Shown here piece by piece: positions 46,477-59,232 of a DNA stretch of 64,000 nucleotides. The position numbers were made by a program, and so were the translations under genes. The first letter of the stretch is position 1, and each line of letters begins with the position of its first letter. Origin of the DNA: Clitoria ternatea (Eukaryota; Streptophyta; Magnoliopsida; Fabales; Fabaceae); assembly GCA_037962975.1 (NCBI GenBank), contig CM075669.1, positions 249,835,351 to 249,899,350 of the forward strand, given 5' to 3'. Under the pieces are notes generated by a model, which saw only the letters and a program-made list of their open reading frames with translations, did no database searches and was not told the DNA's origin.

Positions 46477-49400
46477 ATGTTTCGCCAAAATTTCAGCAGG
46501 GGTCCGCTGAAAATATTGGCAACCTGGCTCATATTCTTTACTATCTTGAAAGCCAGTTATGCTATTAAAGAGCCTGATGTAGAAGGTGTGGTAAAAATTT
46601 GCTGTTAATCCTTTCTCACAAGAAGCATATGTTGTTTGGATTTAATTTTGATTCCCTGTGATATCGTGTATGATCATGCATGTTTTGACAGAACTGTCCA
46701 AAGCTCTCTCTACAAATGAAAAACCTAAGTAATTGTAATGATTTGACTTTTTCTTGTTTGTTGTTAGTGTGAAAAATCAAAAGAAAAAGATTTATCCAAA
46801 TTTGAAATATTGCTTTTGACTTGAGTTCTAGTACCTGACTTAGATAAATTTGACACTTGTGTTCATTTTGTATTGTTCCATTTTCGTTAGTGATATTGTT
46901 TTTTTTTTTTAACTTGTTATTAGTTAGATTATTGCAACTTTTGTTTCCATAGATCATGTTTTTCTCTAGTTTGTGCACAACTTCAACCCTGTGACAATTT
47001 TTTATCATATAGTGACACTGCTCTGAACAGAATCACCCAGATATTTTGGCTAATGTCCAGGTGAAGCTCTACTTGATCTTTTGACTGCCCTCAATGATTC
47101 CAATAATCAAATAGACTGGGATAGTCATTTAGTGAGCCCATGCTTCAGTTGGCCACATGTCACTTGTAGAAATGGGCATGTCATTTCTCTGTAAGTTCTT
47201 GCACATAGAAAGTAAAAAATTTAATGCTTCTGAATATTATTTTCTTAATCTAGTTTGTTCTCCATTTTCTTTTATGCAGCCCCTTGGCTTCATTTGGATT
47301 TTCAGGAACACTTTCTCACTCAATTACCAAATTGAAATATTTGGTTAGCTTGTAAGTTGTCTTATGGCAATTTCACATTTACTCTATCCGATCCTTTTTA
47401 TAAGATCAATTTTTAGAGTTTTTACTTTGTTCTTTTTACAAGACTATTTTATAATGTGTATTTTATTTTTTTTATTTCAACTGATACCTAATTAAATTCT
47501 TTCTCATGATATCTATGGAATATGGGAAATTTATTTATCTCTTTTCATTATATTAAATGTATTTTTTGAAAGTATAAAAAAATTGACAAGTTTAATTTAT
47601 TTAGCTAGAATTAGATTTAATAACTAGTGTGTGAAGTTACCTAACTAGCTCTTATAAAAACCGCAGGAGGAAGTATAAAATTTGCAACTACCGCCTCTGT
47701 ACTAATCAGGATAATTAGACTATAATGAGTATAATCTAAAGTAAATTTTCCTAGAATTAAGATTAAGAGTATGATGCCATAAAAATTAAGGTGGTGTTTG
47801 GATTTTACTTTTGTAAACACATAATTGCATGTTCCTCAATACATCTCTGTTAGAAAGTTGAAATGTCTTGTTCTGAACTCAAATTGTCATCTTACTAAGA
47901 ATAATCTATGAATTGATCCTCAATTTATAAGGAAAACTATATCTTATTTTATCAGATTATATGAATCAATGTAAAATATAAATAGTGACTTACCTGGCAG
48001 CTTGTCTTAACTATACTCTTTGTGCAGGGAATTGCAGAACAATAGTCTTTCAGGCTCCTTACCTGATTACATTTCCAACTTAACGAGCCTACAATATCTA
48101 AATCTAGCTGACAATAAATTTAGTGGTTCTATACCAGCCAAATGGGGTCAACTATCCAGTCTAAAGCATCTGTAAGGCTTCACTTTCCATTTCTTAGGTT
48201 GTCGTTTCATCCTACGTGTTCAAAATGATTTTAAAAAATATATATTTCTTGGAGGAATAAGCAATTCATAATTGAAAGGGATGATCTCAAATCATGTGTG
48301 ATTCTGTGTTTTGAGAGGGAACTACTGTTCCTGATGCAACTGCAAATCATTGAGCAACAAAACTGCAAAAGTTAGTAGGGGTTTTCTATTGTGGGCATAC
48401 TATAGAAAACATGTAATACATCATACTAAATACTTTAGATTACCCAAAATTTATGTATTAAATGTCCTTTGTGTTTATGATATAATAATTAATTGTATTT
48501 TATAATAAAAACATTCTTTGTTAATTTCTTACTATCAACACCTCAAATTTGTATTTCTTATTTTAATTTTTTACTTTCATGACCTTATCTGCTGCCATAC
48601 TTCATTTCTTTATAAGTTTATGGTGCATTCCCTATGCTCCAACCCTGATCTTGAATACTATAATTGATTCGTGTTTCATTTGACAGGGATCTTTCATCTA
48701 ATGATCTCATTGGAAGTATCCCAATGCAACTCTTTTCACTTCCAATGTTTAAGTAAATTTCATTAGACCTTCATATTCATTTTTCAGTATTTTTTTTAAT
48801 AACAAACATTTCTGTATACTCTTAATTAATGATTAATTTCTTTTTCCATTATTTACTTTCAGCTTTTCAGATACTCATCTTCACTGTGGTTCTGGCTTCG
48901 ACCAACCTTGTGTTTCTAAATCTGAAAACCCAGGTTTGATTGTTTAACAAACAGACAAAAAGACCATGTAACTGTTTTTTGGTACATATGAAAGAAAATG
49001 TATTTTAAGATGATGAAGAGTATGCACTATAAATTACAAAACAAAAGGGTTAGCTAGTAGCTAGCTAAAGTTTACCTCTTCATGCAGATTCAACCCACAA
49101 ATCAAAAATGGCAAAAATTGTACGTTATGCAAGTTGTGGTGCATTTGCACTTCTGTGTCTCGGGGCTATCTTTACATATCGACACCATCAAATGCACAAG
49201 GGCAAAAGTGATATCTTTGTTGATGTTTCAGGTAATTTTTCCTTCTCTTTTCAATACCTTTTTGTCTAAGCATAACTCAATAATGCCTAGTACGAAACAA
49301 GGGATTTTTTTTTGGTAACAAAATAAGGGAATGTTTGATTGAGAAAATGAATCTCTGTTTTCATTTCTTATGTTGTCAATTAATTAACAGCTTATTTTCA

Positions 49401-51624
49401 TTTTTTGTTTAGACATTTATGTAGGAAAGCAACAAAGTGAAAATAATATAATATTGTTGTGATTATTTATGAAAAAAAAACCCTTCTTCTATAAATAAAC
49501 CTCCAAATGAAATAGAAAACATTTCTGAAATTTGGAGTATGATAGTTCATTTGCACCCTCCTCAGTTGCATGCTTGATTTTAAGAGCATCAGTGTAATAC
49601 ATGTATAATTTTTTATAAATTTTTTCTGGAAAGTAATATGTAAGAAATTCTACAGGTGAAGATGAGAGCAAGATTTCTTTAGGGCAACTGAGAAGATTTT
49701 CTTGGCGTGAGCTCCAACTTGCCACTAAAAACTTCAGTGAAAGCAATGTGATTGGGCAAGGTGGTTTTGGAAAAGTGTACAAAGGAGTACTCTCTGATAA
49801 CACAAAAGTTGCTGTGAAACGCCTTTCTGATTATCACAATCCTGGTGGAGAGGCTGCATTTGAGAGAGAAGTTCAGTTAATAAGTGTTGCAGTTCACAGA
49901 AACCTCCTCAAACTAATTGGCTTCTGCGCAACCTCAACTGAAAGAATCCTTGTTTATCCTTTCATGGAAAATCTAAGTGTAGCATATCGATTGAGAGGTA
50001 CAAAAAAAAAAACTGATAATTAACTTCTTCCACACGTTGCTCTCCCTTTACTGCATAAATTAAATTGTTGTTTATAAAATTAGACCAATGAGTTGTGGCT
50101 TAGAGGATGAGATTGTGAGAAGTGTCTTAAAACACACTTTTCGGCGAGGACAAGGAACTTTAACTATGACTAAGCTCCAAACAAGATTTTTTTCAAATGA
50201 GAATAATTGTAATTAACACAAAAAAAACATGTAAAAGTCTTTAAGAACATAATATGTATATGCTATTTTATGTTTAATTAAAATGTACAGTTTGAAGGGG
50301 CATACATAGATGAAGAGATATGAGTAGTCCATAGTGAAATTAAATGAGAATTATTGCTTAACATTATTTCTATGTGCTGGCTTAGATTTAAAACCTGGTG
50401 AGAAAGGCTTGGATTGGCCAACAAGGAAACGCGTGGCTTTTGGCACAGCCCATGGTTTGGAGTATCTGCATGAGCAATGCAATCCTAAGATAATCCATCG
50501 TGATCTGAAGGCTGCAAATATCCTATTAGATGATGAGTTTGAAGCTGTTCTTGGTGATTTTGGGCTAGCCAAGCTGGTTGATGCAAGGATGACTCATGTT
50601 ACCACTCAAGTGAGGGGCACAATGGGTCATATTGCCCCTGAGTATTTGTCCACTGGAAAATCAACAGAAAAAACTGATGTTTTTGGATATGGCATAACAC
50701 TTCTTGAACTAGTCACTGGCCAGCGTGCAATTGACCTCTCTAGACTTGAAGAGGAAGAGGATGTTCTCCTGATTGATCATGTAATCGTCTTCACCAATTA
50801 CTTAATCATGTCACAGATAAATTCTTCTTAATGGTGATACAAAGATATGTTCTAACATTGTTTTGGATGCTGTTATGTGCATGTTCTAATGCTCCGTCCT
50901 TACTTTACTCTAACCCCTTGAAATATATTTTTTGCCATTTTAGTTTAATCGGTGCTTGAAACTTTTGTGATAATTTACTTTGCACTAGACTTATGTGCTA
51001 TTTTTTAGGTGTTTTTGGTGTTGTTTTTCATTCAGAATTGGAGTTTTACCTTAGTAACCCAACAAATCATTAATGCAGACTTGTTTTCACGGGTTATTGA
51101 ACAAAAATTTCAATTCTGATTGGAGAACAACATCGATTGTTCCCAAGAAATCACGCATATGTTTTGTCCATTTACTTTTGGGTTCTGTTAACTAATATCC
51201 TTTCGTAAAGGAATCAAATATGAAAAGTTTTTATTAGTTTCTTAAGGGTAGTATTGGTTTGGAATTCCATTCATTTTTTAAGATGTGATATTAAAGAAGG
51301 GTTTATAAACAGGTGAAGAAGCTGCTGAGTGAGAATAGGTTGGAGGACATTGTGGATAGGAATTTGGAGAGTTATGATGGGAAAGAAGTGGAGAGAATTC
51401 TTCAGGTTGCATTGCTTTGCACACAAGGGTTCCCTGAGGAACGTCCAAGCATGTCAGAGGTGGTGAAAATGCTGCAGGGAGTGGGGTTGGCAGATAGATG
51501 GGCTGATTGGAAGCAGCATGAAGAGGCTAGGAATCAAGAACTCTCACTCATGACTCACCAATTTGTTTGGATTGATGAATCCACTCTTGATCAAGAAGCC
51601 ATACAGCTTTCAAGAGCAAGATAG
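46477..51624 (+). CDS. LRR receptor-like serine/threonine kinase, At5g63710-like, 10 coding exons, 594 residues
   Basis: Exons: 46477-46585, 47061-47190, 47280-47351, 48028-48171, 48687-48752, 48863-48933, 49088-49231, 49656-49997, 50386-50780, 51313-51624. All introns are GT-AG and phases match; the sum is 1785 bases. The product has a signal peptide (about 1-28), a short N-terminal LRR cap, about three leucine-rich repeats (73-165; exons of 72, 144 and 66 bases follow the repeat unit), a membrane segment (208-228) and a kinase domain. Kinase residues: GQGGFG 279-284, ATP lysine K300 in VAVK, HRD 397-399, DFG 417-419 and an APEY motif. All catalytic residues are present, so it should be an active RD kinase at the plasma membrane. 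Sequence and architecture are those of SERK-related LRR II kinases, closest from memory to At5g63710 and its legume orthologues. Ligand and pathway are unknown. It looks intact. Confidence 0.94.
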
Positions 51625-53275
51625 ACAATTTTGAAATGTGGATCATGCATGGAAGGATACTTGTTATCTTATAGATCATGAATATATAAACGTATATGTA
51701 CTTCAATTAATCTACTCTTAAAGATAAAGGCATATATACACGTACCTAAAAGTCTGTGTTTATATAATGTTAGGTGTAAAACAGAAAGTTTAGAAAGTGA
51801 AAGGAATGAGGGGGTTTGAACAAAAGGGAAGATTCAGGTTGCAATGTGCATCACAAACACTGTGTTTCTTTTGTAACCTTGGAAAAGTATTGTGCTTGTA
51901 GTAGTTGCTATATACAGTCTTTCTTTATTTTACCTTTTTGCTTGATTTTTGGTTTTCTGGGTAAACTCCAAAGCAGTGGAAGCCTATTTCAGGTAAATGT
52001 GGCTGCAAAAGTATACCTAGCTAGATCTCAACTTTAGTGTGTGTTTGGAACATGGTAAGTTAATCACACTGAAAATGTAAAAACCACACATACTAATTTT
52101 TTATTCACATTAATTATTGGTTGTTCACTTTGTTTTCAAACATATACTTAGTAGATAAAGCTTCTTTTACTAAGATAATAATCTAGACAGAATATTGGTA
52201 TCAGTATGTTAAAGTTCAGACTAGTACATAATTTATTATATTTGGTGTTCTATGCACACATTCAAGAAGTAACGTGATATTTGAATCTCATATCACTAGT
52301 TAGGTTAAGTTGGTAGACTAAATAATCACTTATATATCGAATGTTATATCAATTAACATATTTAAAAGTGTCAAATATCTGTTGAGCAAATAATCCTATA
52401 ATTTAAGCTTTGACATTTATTATTGACAAAAATCAAACTATCTTAGATGTGAACACTCAATCTCATTCCAAAATAGGATATCAAATCAAAGTATAACTTG
52501 GACAATCAAATCCTTCTACTATATTAGATATCCATTGGATAATATCACATGTTATAAAACATATTGTGTACTCGCCCCAATATCAAAATACTTTCAATCA
52601 TTGTAGGTGAGTGTGGCATGTATAGTTGTACCAAACTCAAATGACTAATGCTTAAATTATGATAACGTTAAATTATAAAATATAATTTCACTTGTTTCTG
52701 ATATGCTAATTCTTTTCGGTTCTTAAAGTTTATTTTAATGTGCTTTTTAGTCTAAAAATTGTATGAAATATAATTTACTTGGTAAATAAATATGAGATGG
52801 GTGTTGAGAGGTGAGAGCAAAAGTACAATTGTCAAGTGTTCAGTTTTTTGCTATTTTTCTCTGGTGATTTTCTGCTGAATTTATAAAAATTGATCATTTT
52901 TTAAAATAAATTAAAGTTAATAGTTAATTTAGTAATATTTTTTATTATAAAAGAAAGAGGAAGCTAGTCTCTTTGGAGGTTGGATGTGTCTAGTAAGTTC
53001 TACTTTGTCTTCTTTTATCTCTTTTCTTCTTTCTTGATGCATTATAAACTGCTCAACCAAAATTGAAATAGATTTTATTTGAGGTGGGAACAAGAGAGAA
53101 AGAAAATTTTCTTGGATGGAGTGGCAAATAGTTTACAGACGAGTCTACAAGGGGGGTTGGGGTAAGAAATTTATTATATTTTAAGAATATATGAGAAAAT
53201 AAAAATTATGTTCAATGACCTAGTTTTTTTTAAAAAAATAATGGTAAAATAGAAAACTGATTATTTTAGAAAACG
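51625..53275. other. 3' UTR and AT-rich intergenic DNA
   Basis: The first few hundred bases hold the probable 3' UTR (AT-rich, with ATATAAAC and AATATA-type poly(A) signals near 51680). After about 52040 no gene or recognisable element is seen. Confidence 0.45.
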
Positions 53276-53280
53276 CTTAT

Positions 53281-53947
53281 GCTGCGTTTAGTTCATAAGT
53301 TTTCTTAGAAAAATAGAAAATTATTCTTAGAAAAATTTAAAAAATAGAAAAACTGTTTATTTACAAATTATTTAAATTTTTTTATAGAAAAATAGAAAAC
53401 CGATTTTCTATTTTTTTTAAGAAAATCAGAAAACTCTTTAAAAAGGTTTTCTAAGAAAAGTGAAAAATAAAATACAGTAACTGAATTACAAGATAAGGTA
53501 ATTGAATTACAAGATAAGGTAACTAAAATACAAGATAGAGACTGTTGTAACCAAATATGAATATGAAATAAACTGCTACTAATTTAAAAAGTTCTGCTAC
53601 TATTTTGAAATATATTTAAACACAAACTCATTTGCTCTCATTTTAATATTACTTTAAATTTTTGTCATAATTTTTATGTGATGCATATACTATATACAAT
53701 ATTGTTATAAATAATATATATAAGATATATCTCAATTAATTTGAATTAAAAAATATTTGAAAAAAAATTGGAAAACTGAGCACGTGAACAACTTTTTAGT
53801 TTTTTAGTTTTCTAAATTAAAAAACTGTCACATTATCTAAACGAATTTTCAAAATTTTTCTAGTTATTCTAGAAAATGAAAATTTTGGAAAACAAGCGGA
53901 AAACTTTTCTTAGAAAACTAGAATAATTTTCTGTAACTAAACGCAGC
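53281..53947. mobile_element. 667-bp non-autonomous element with inverted ends (MITE-like)
   Basis: Ends GCTGCGTTTAGTT (53281-53293) and AACTAAACGCAGC (53935-53947) are inverted copies, and CTTAT is duplicated at 53276-53280 and 53948-53952. The interior is AT-rich with a 21-base unit (GTAACTGAATTACAAGATAAG, about 53477-53540) nearly three times. No coding frame. TGCGTTTGGTT-like ends occur in several plant DNA-transposon groups; a 5-base duplication fits none of the common superfamilies cleanly, so the class is left open. Confidence 0.65.
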
Positions 53948-53952
53948 CTTAT

Positions 53953-54420
53953 TATTTAGAAAACTATCCTAACTAGTAATCTATTTTTTTTTGTAATAAT
54001 ATAAACTTTTCCAAAAATTTTGAAAACTCTTTTTCTAGAATACACAACATTCCCTTCTCTTACTTCTTTTTTGTATATCTACCCATTTCCTGTAATACAC
54101 AATATACCCATTTATATATAATATATTTATATAAATATGTATACAATATAAATTCATAAAGAATATATATAGAGAGAGAGCAATTTTTAATTAGCTTGAA
54201 TGAAAAAAAATATGGAAAAAAGAAAAAAAGAAGAAAAATAGTTGTATTTGAATATTTTTTCCTTAAATTGGAAAATCAAACAATAACTAAACATATTTTC
54301 ATAATTTTTTATACTTTCTTATAAAATAAAAATTTTAAAAGTTTTTTAAATTTTGAAAAAAATATTATTCCAACTAAACGTACCCTAAACATTTAGAATG
54401 AGTCACAAATTTTGACACAA
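53953..54420. other. AT-rich DNA with a possible second element end
   Basis: No gene. The phrase CCAACTAAACGTACCC at 54371-54386 resembles the inverted end of the 53281-53947 element and may be one end of a related, more decayed copy whose other end I did not find. Confidence 0.3.
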
Positions 54421-54422
54421 GA

Positions 54423-55163
54423 TCTTGGTGGTGGAAGGGGCTAAGGAGTATAAATAAGAAATGACTTGGCAGGGAATAGAGGATAAACTGAGGAAGTTAT
54501 TAGGTGGAAAATAGGAAGTGGTGAGAAAATAAAGTTTTGGAAAAATTATTCGATTGGTTATGCAGGTTTAAAAAAGGAATATTCAAGGTTTTATAATGTT
54601 GCAAAGTTTTATAAAATGCAATATTAGAAAGTTAAGTGAGTGGAATCAGGGTGAGTATAAGTATATACAAAGTCCTTTTAGTGAACAATTTTTTGCAGGT
54701 AATAAATATTGTAAATAGAAGCATGGTTGGATCAACTACATACAAGCATTTTTCAATTGAGGGAAATGAGAAAAACAAGGCGTTGTACAAAAAGATTTGA
54801 TCTAACAGAGTGCATCCTAAGGTGGATGAGCTTATGTGGAGGACCATTGATCCAAAACAAGTTACCTATTATTAACAATATATGCAAGAAAGGTATTATA
54901 ATACAAAATAAAATGTGTAGATTATGTTTAGAAGATGAGGAAATAGGTAACCACATTCTTTTCACATGTAAATTCATAATAAGGATATGGTTATGCTATA
55001 GGAGGATAAGTGAGCAAAGGATGTTACCAGGGTCTACATTGCAGTATATATTTCGACATAAGACCTTTTGCGGTATGGGATTGGAAATAAGGTTGTCAAA
55101 GCATGGCAGGTGGTATGATTTGTATAGTTGGAAAGAAATAAGAGACAATGTGAAATTGGATAT
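54423..55163 (+). pseudogene. LINE ORF2 C-terminal fragment (zf-RVT)
   Basis: Plus-strand remains of the LINE C-terminus: a WWWKGLRSI block (54426), then WKIGSGEKIKFW and LKKEYSRFYNVAKF (54510-54620) in shifted frames. A longer open part from 54727 reads LRWMSLCGG, LIQNKLPIINNICKKGI, then the zinc-binding CRLCLEDEEIGNHILFTC and IWLCYR. This C-X2-C...H...C arrangement is the zf-RVT motif of plant LINEs. RT and endonuclease are missing. The readable frame runs on into the inverted repeat starting at 55164, so its apparent C-terminus is chimeric. Confidence 0.8.
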
Positions 55164-55700
55164 TGATGGTTTAGAGTCGGACTTAGAAGGCGGTTGAACA
55201 AGTCTTAGACTCTTTTGCGGAATAATGAACCTTAAATCGCATAGGTAACCGGACTTGATAAAACAGATTTTAGTAGAGAAAAGTAAGAAGAAAGAACACC
55301 AAGAGTTTATATTGGTTCACTTCTAACACAAAAGCTACGTTCAGTCTCTTCTAACTTGAAGGATTTCCAATATTGTAAAATCTCCTTTACAATGATCAAA
55401 ATGTAACATGTTTGTTTTCAAAATCTAAAGAGAGATGAATTTGGCATAAAAAGCTTGGGCATATACTTGGTGCACTGGTCTGCTGCTATCATTGTGAAGG
55501 AGATTTTACAATAGTGAAAATCTTTCAAGTTTGAAGGGACTGGACGTAACTTCTGTGTTGAAAGTGAACTAGTATAAACTTTGTGTTGCTTTCTCCTTCC
55601 TGCTTTTATAAGTCTGATTATCTATGTTTAATTTGGTTCATTCCGTGAAAAGAGTCCGTAACTTATTCAACCTCCCTTCTCAGTCAGACTCTAAACCATC

Positions 55701-55701
<1 letters not shown>
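55164..55701. repeat. 538-bp foldback inverted repeat
   Basis: The left arm (about 55164-55395) and right arm (about 55492-55701) are inverted copies over some 210-230 bases with mismatches and small indels, separated by about 96 bases. Outer ends are TGATGGTTTAGAGTC and GACTCTAAACCATCA; inner arm ends are TATTGTAAAATCTCCTTTACA and its complement. RNA from either strand could fold into a long hairpin. It may be a foldback element, a MITE or two inverted element ends; no clear target duplication is seen, and a microsatellite abuts the right end. Confidence 0.85.
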
Positions 55702-55731
<30 letters not shown>

Positions 55732-55775
55732 CATACATACATACATACATATATACATACATACATACATACATA
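55699..55775. repeat. (ACAT)n microsatellite
   Basis: About 77 bases of ACAT/ATAC tetranucleotide repeat with two ATAT interruptions, directly beside the inverted repeat. Confidence 0.95.
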
Positions 55776-55776
55776 T

Positions 55777-57014
55777 TGTAGAGTGAAATCAATGTTCTAC
55801 ATGAAGAGAAAAACCCTAAGCGTTGTTGGTATCTCTTGAAGAAGACATGATAAAGAGAGTAGCTAATTTGTGGTCTCCGATTTGGAGAAGTTCTTTTCCT
55901 TCCTCCTTTTATGATGTAAGGGGTTTAGTTCTCACATTGGTGAGTGATCTTGTTTTGAATTCATTTTTTTTCTTTCTTTTTATGAGAGTTTTTCTCCATC
56001 TTTCCTTTTTCATTATTTCTTCATATTGTTCACATACCACTACTACCACCATCCTTTCTGACCATCACAATTGTCTCCATCGGTCATCGCCACAATCTTC
56101 TTTGATAACCATCACTCGTCTATAGCCACTAGTCTCCTTTTTTGTTTCGTTTATCAAAATTTTCTTCAATAGTTTCAACACCAATAATTTTGACTTATCC
56201 AAAAGTGTTTGTTCAACATGAATGCATAAGATCTTGTAGCTTGCTGGCCTTGAAGACACATGAGTTTGTCTACAGTACCGATAGAGTCGATTGAGTCTAA
56301 TTTAGAAGATAAGGTAACATAAAAATGTGTTAATCAAATCCTCACTTCATGGAAACAATTTGGATAAAGGCAATTCATTATAAGAAAACTCATTTTTAGC
56401 CTAAAAATGTTGCATCAAACCCGGACTCTAACTCAACATTGTGTTGGACATTTTAAAAGTAGCGTCAGTTATACTTTGACATAATACATATGTGAATTTC
56501 AAAAAAAGAAATGTTACGCATTGCATCGAAGTTTTTGGTGGCTATATGAGAACCATTCGACGTAACTAATGTGTAAAAACTTAGTAGGACCCCTTCCTCT
56601 CATTTCTCTTCTCCATTTCTTTCCTTGTTTCTTTTTTTTTCAAGCCACCATCAACAACCACCTCCACCACAACAAACCATCTTATTTTTTTCCTCGTTCA
56701 AGCATTTCCATGACAATCTAACATCCCTCGTCACACTTCTAGCCTTAGTTTTCAAGAAAACCTATCCTTTCCCTCTCACCTTTAGTCACCTAAAACCACC
56801 ACATTCCATCCTTTTCATTTTTGTGACTTTGAACAAGCTCAAGGAGGTCTATTTAGTTAATCTTACACATGGCTTCATAAAAACTAAGGTTTTCTCTATA
56901 CTTACCATCACTTCTTGTCACCATTACCGCTCCAATAGCCACTAGGAGACTCCATAAAACCTATGCAAGCTTTGTCGCCTAAATTCTTACTCCCTGTAAC
57001 CATTTTCAAATGCC
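55777..57014. other. Non-coding, possible CACTA-like end near 56375
   Basis: No gene is supported. The phrase CATTATAAGAAAACTCATTT at 56377-56396 resembles a mutated CACTA-transposon end (CACTACAAGAAAA) and is followed by short GCATC/GCGTCA-type phrases. The matching opposite end is uncertain (see findings). Confidence 0.3.
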
Positions 57015-57019
57015 CTAGG

Positions 57020-59227
57020 TGTAACATCTTGGAGCCAACTTGCAAATCTCAAGATAATTACCGTCACCATATATAATTTCTTATTTTTCACCTAGTAATT
57101 ATCAAGTGATTCATAACCTGATTCTAGAGGTTACTAATAAAATATCAGAGTACGCAACCTTTTACATAATTAACTTCTTATTATTATACATAACATCAGA
57201 GTTTCATACATATTATATTTTACAACAGGCACTTAGATCTTATAAAATATAAAGATATAAAGCACCAAAACATAACATACACATAATACAGCCAAAGTAG
57301 TCATACAAGCAGGCATCAACATCAAAAGTCTTCATAGTTCATCCACATCAAGCATCATCCAGTTTGTCACATGTCTTCCTGATTAAACACTAAAGGGTTG
57401 CCACAAGAAAGAGTGAGATAAAATATCAAATAAATAGAAATTAAATTAGAACATACACAAACACGAGTAGGATACTATGCGATGCAGATACCAAACAAGT
57501 GTTTTGTATTATACTTATGTTAATATATTTCACTCTTTATAAGAATAAAAATGCATGATGGATCTATTCTGATGGGAACATAGGTAGTGATTTCCAACAA
57601 TAACATTTTTACGGATATCCAACCGATTACTGCGCCCCTTAATGCAACACCAACATCGGATAACCACATAATAATATCATAACAGGTGTTGTGGGACCCC
57701 CCTTAAGGACACACTGCTCAGTCCTTAAGACGGCCATGGTATATAACCACTGCAGAGGTTTGTTGCTCAACAGAGCGCGTTCCCCCACTGGGAACCCCCT
57801 CAAAGAACCCCCTGCGGATTCTTTAAACGGTCAATGCATATGATGCATGAATGCAATATATCTAAAATTAAATTATCAAATTCCTTTATATAATTAATTT
57901 TAACAATAAAATTATCATAACAATCAAATAAGCATACTTTATATATAATTCAAAGAATATGGAAACACATTTTCCATAATATTTATATCATAATCCAAAG
58001 AATATGGAAACACATTTTCTATATTATAGTATTTATTTAATATCATACTCCAAAGAATATGGAATATGTTTTCCATAATATAAAATTATACTACTAAAAT
58101 AATTTAAAAACAAGAGTTTTCTTCCTTTAAATATGTTTAAATAAACTTCTGAATTTAATTTAATTAGTTATATTTATTTATTTCAAAATAAAGTCTCTAG
58201 GATAATAAAAATCCAATAATAATAATAATTCTGATTTTTTTAAAATCATTATTTTAAGTTTTTAATCATATTTACAAAAATACCACTGGTCTTATTTACA
58301 AAAATATCATCGTTTTAATTTATTTACAAAAATGCCATTGTTCAAATTTATTTACAAAAATGTCACCGCTTATTTTTATTTACGAAAATGCCACCATTTT
58401 CAGTTTTTAACACCGGTTGAAAATATCCCCTGTTAAAAGGTCTGATTGTGCAGAAACAAAAACAACACCTTTGTTTCACTCTGTTTTGTTGTTTTAAATG
58501 TTTTAAATTACAAATTAAACATGCCAATTGATTTCAAATCACCATACAATATTAGAAACATATCATATATCATATTCTATATCAATTAACATCAATTTCA
58601 TAACTTAATTTCATTTAAATTAAAATCTAACTATATGGGTTTCTAAACCATTAATCAATTAAACAAGTAATTTTAACTTAGTTTCTATCTATTTAATATT
58701 CTATCTCCTCTTTCTTGCCTCAATTGAAGATCCCTAAGCTTTCCTTATGCTAAACTCCCTTGTATCTCGTCAAATCTTTAAGTTTGAGTAATTCCTTATT
58801 ATGCAAAATTGAAGGGCCTTAAGATATGGAAATGGATATTTAGAGGCTTGAAGAAGGTGATAAAATTTACCCAAAAAAAAAGAAGGTGGTAAATGGTTAT
58901 AGGATTAGTGAGGTATTTGATTTTGAAGAAATTTGGGAAACGGAGGCCTTATTTATAGTGGTTTTGAGGCGGTGTAATGAGGCGATGGAGGAAGAAGGGA
59001 GAAATCTTTGTAAGATTTTTCTTCTTTTCTTTCTTTTTTTAATATCAGGTTCCTTAATAATTCTAAGTGTTATTGTCGCATTTTATTTCTGTTTAGTCTT
59101 ATTTTAAATCTGATTTATGAAATAAAATTTCCTATTTTTTAAAATTCATTTCTTATTTTTCTGAGAAACTTTAATTTTTCACTATTTAATTACCGATCCA
59201 AATTTAATTAAAAATTAGGTTGTGACA
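57020..59227 (-). mobile_element. Solo LTR, 2.2 kb, perfect TSD CTAGG
   Basis: Ends TGTAACATCTTGG and GGTTGTGACA (TG...CA) lie between direct copies of CTAGG (57015-57019, 59228-59232). There is no coding region, primer site or PPT, so this is a single LTR left by recombination between two. A TATA box on the minus strand (CTATAAAT, about 58957-58950) sets its orientation. It contains four units around TTTACAAAAATGCCA (58270-58395, spacing about 30-36) and three units around CCAAAGAATATGGAAACA (57950-58065). The ends resemble the Tekay-type TGTAACA ends of F, but the body is a different family. Confidence 0.88.
58270..58395. repeat. Short tandem units inside the solo LTR
   Basis: TTTACAAAAATACCACTGG, TTTACAAAAATATCATCG, TTTACAAAAATGCCATTG, TTTACAAAAATGTCACCG and TTTACGAAAATGCCACC follow one another with spacing about 25-32 bases. 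Confidence 0.8.
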
Positions 59228-59232
59228 CTAGG

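Noticed and set aside
49489..49803. 104-codon minus-strand frame over receptor-kinase exon 8
   Set aside because: Antisense shadow of a well-supported kinase exon.
51816..52037. 73-codon frame after the receptor kinase
   Set aside because: Located in or just past the likely 3' UTR; no similarity or start context.
55624..55839. 71-codon frame containing THTYIHTY repeats
   Set aside because: Translation of the ACAT microsatellite and one arm of the inverted repeat.
58886..59107. 73-codon plus-strand frame with a hydrophobic end
   Set aside because: Lies inside the solo LTR, opposite to its sense strand; the hydrophobic part comes from a T-rich stretch.
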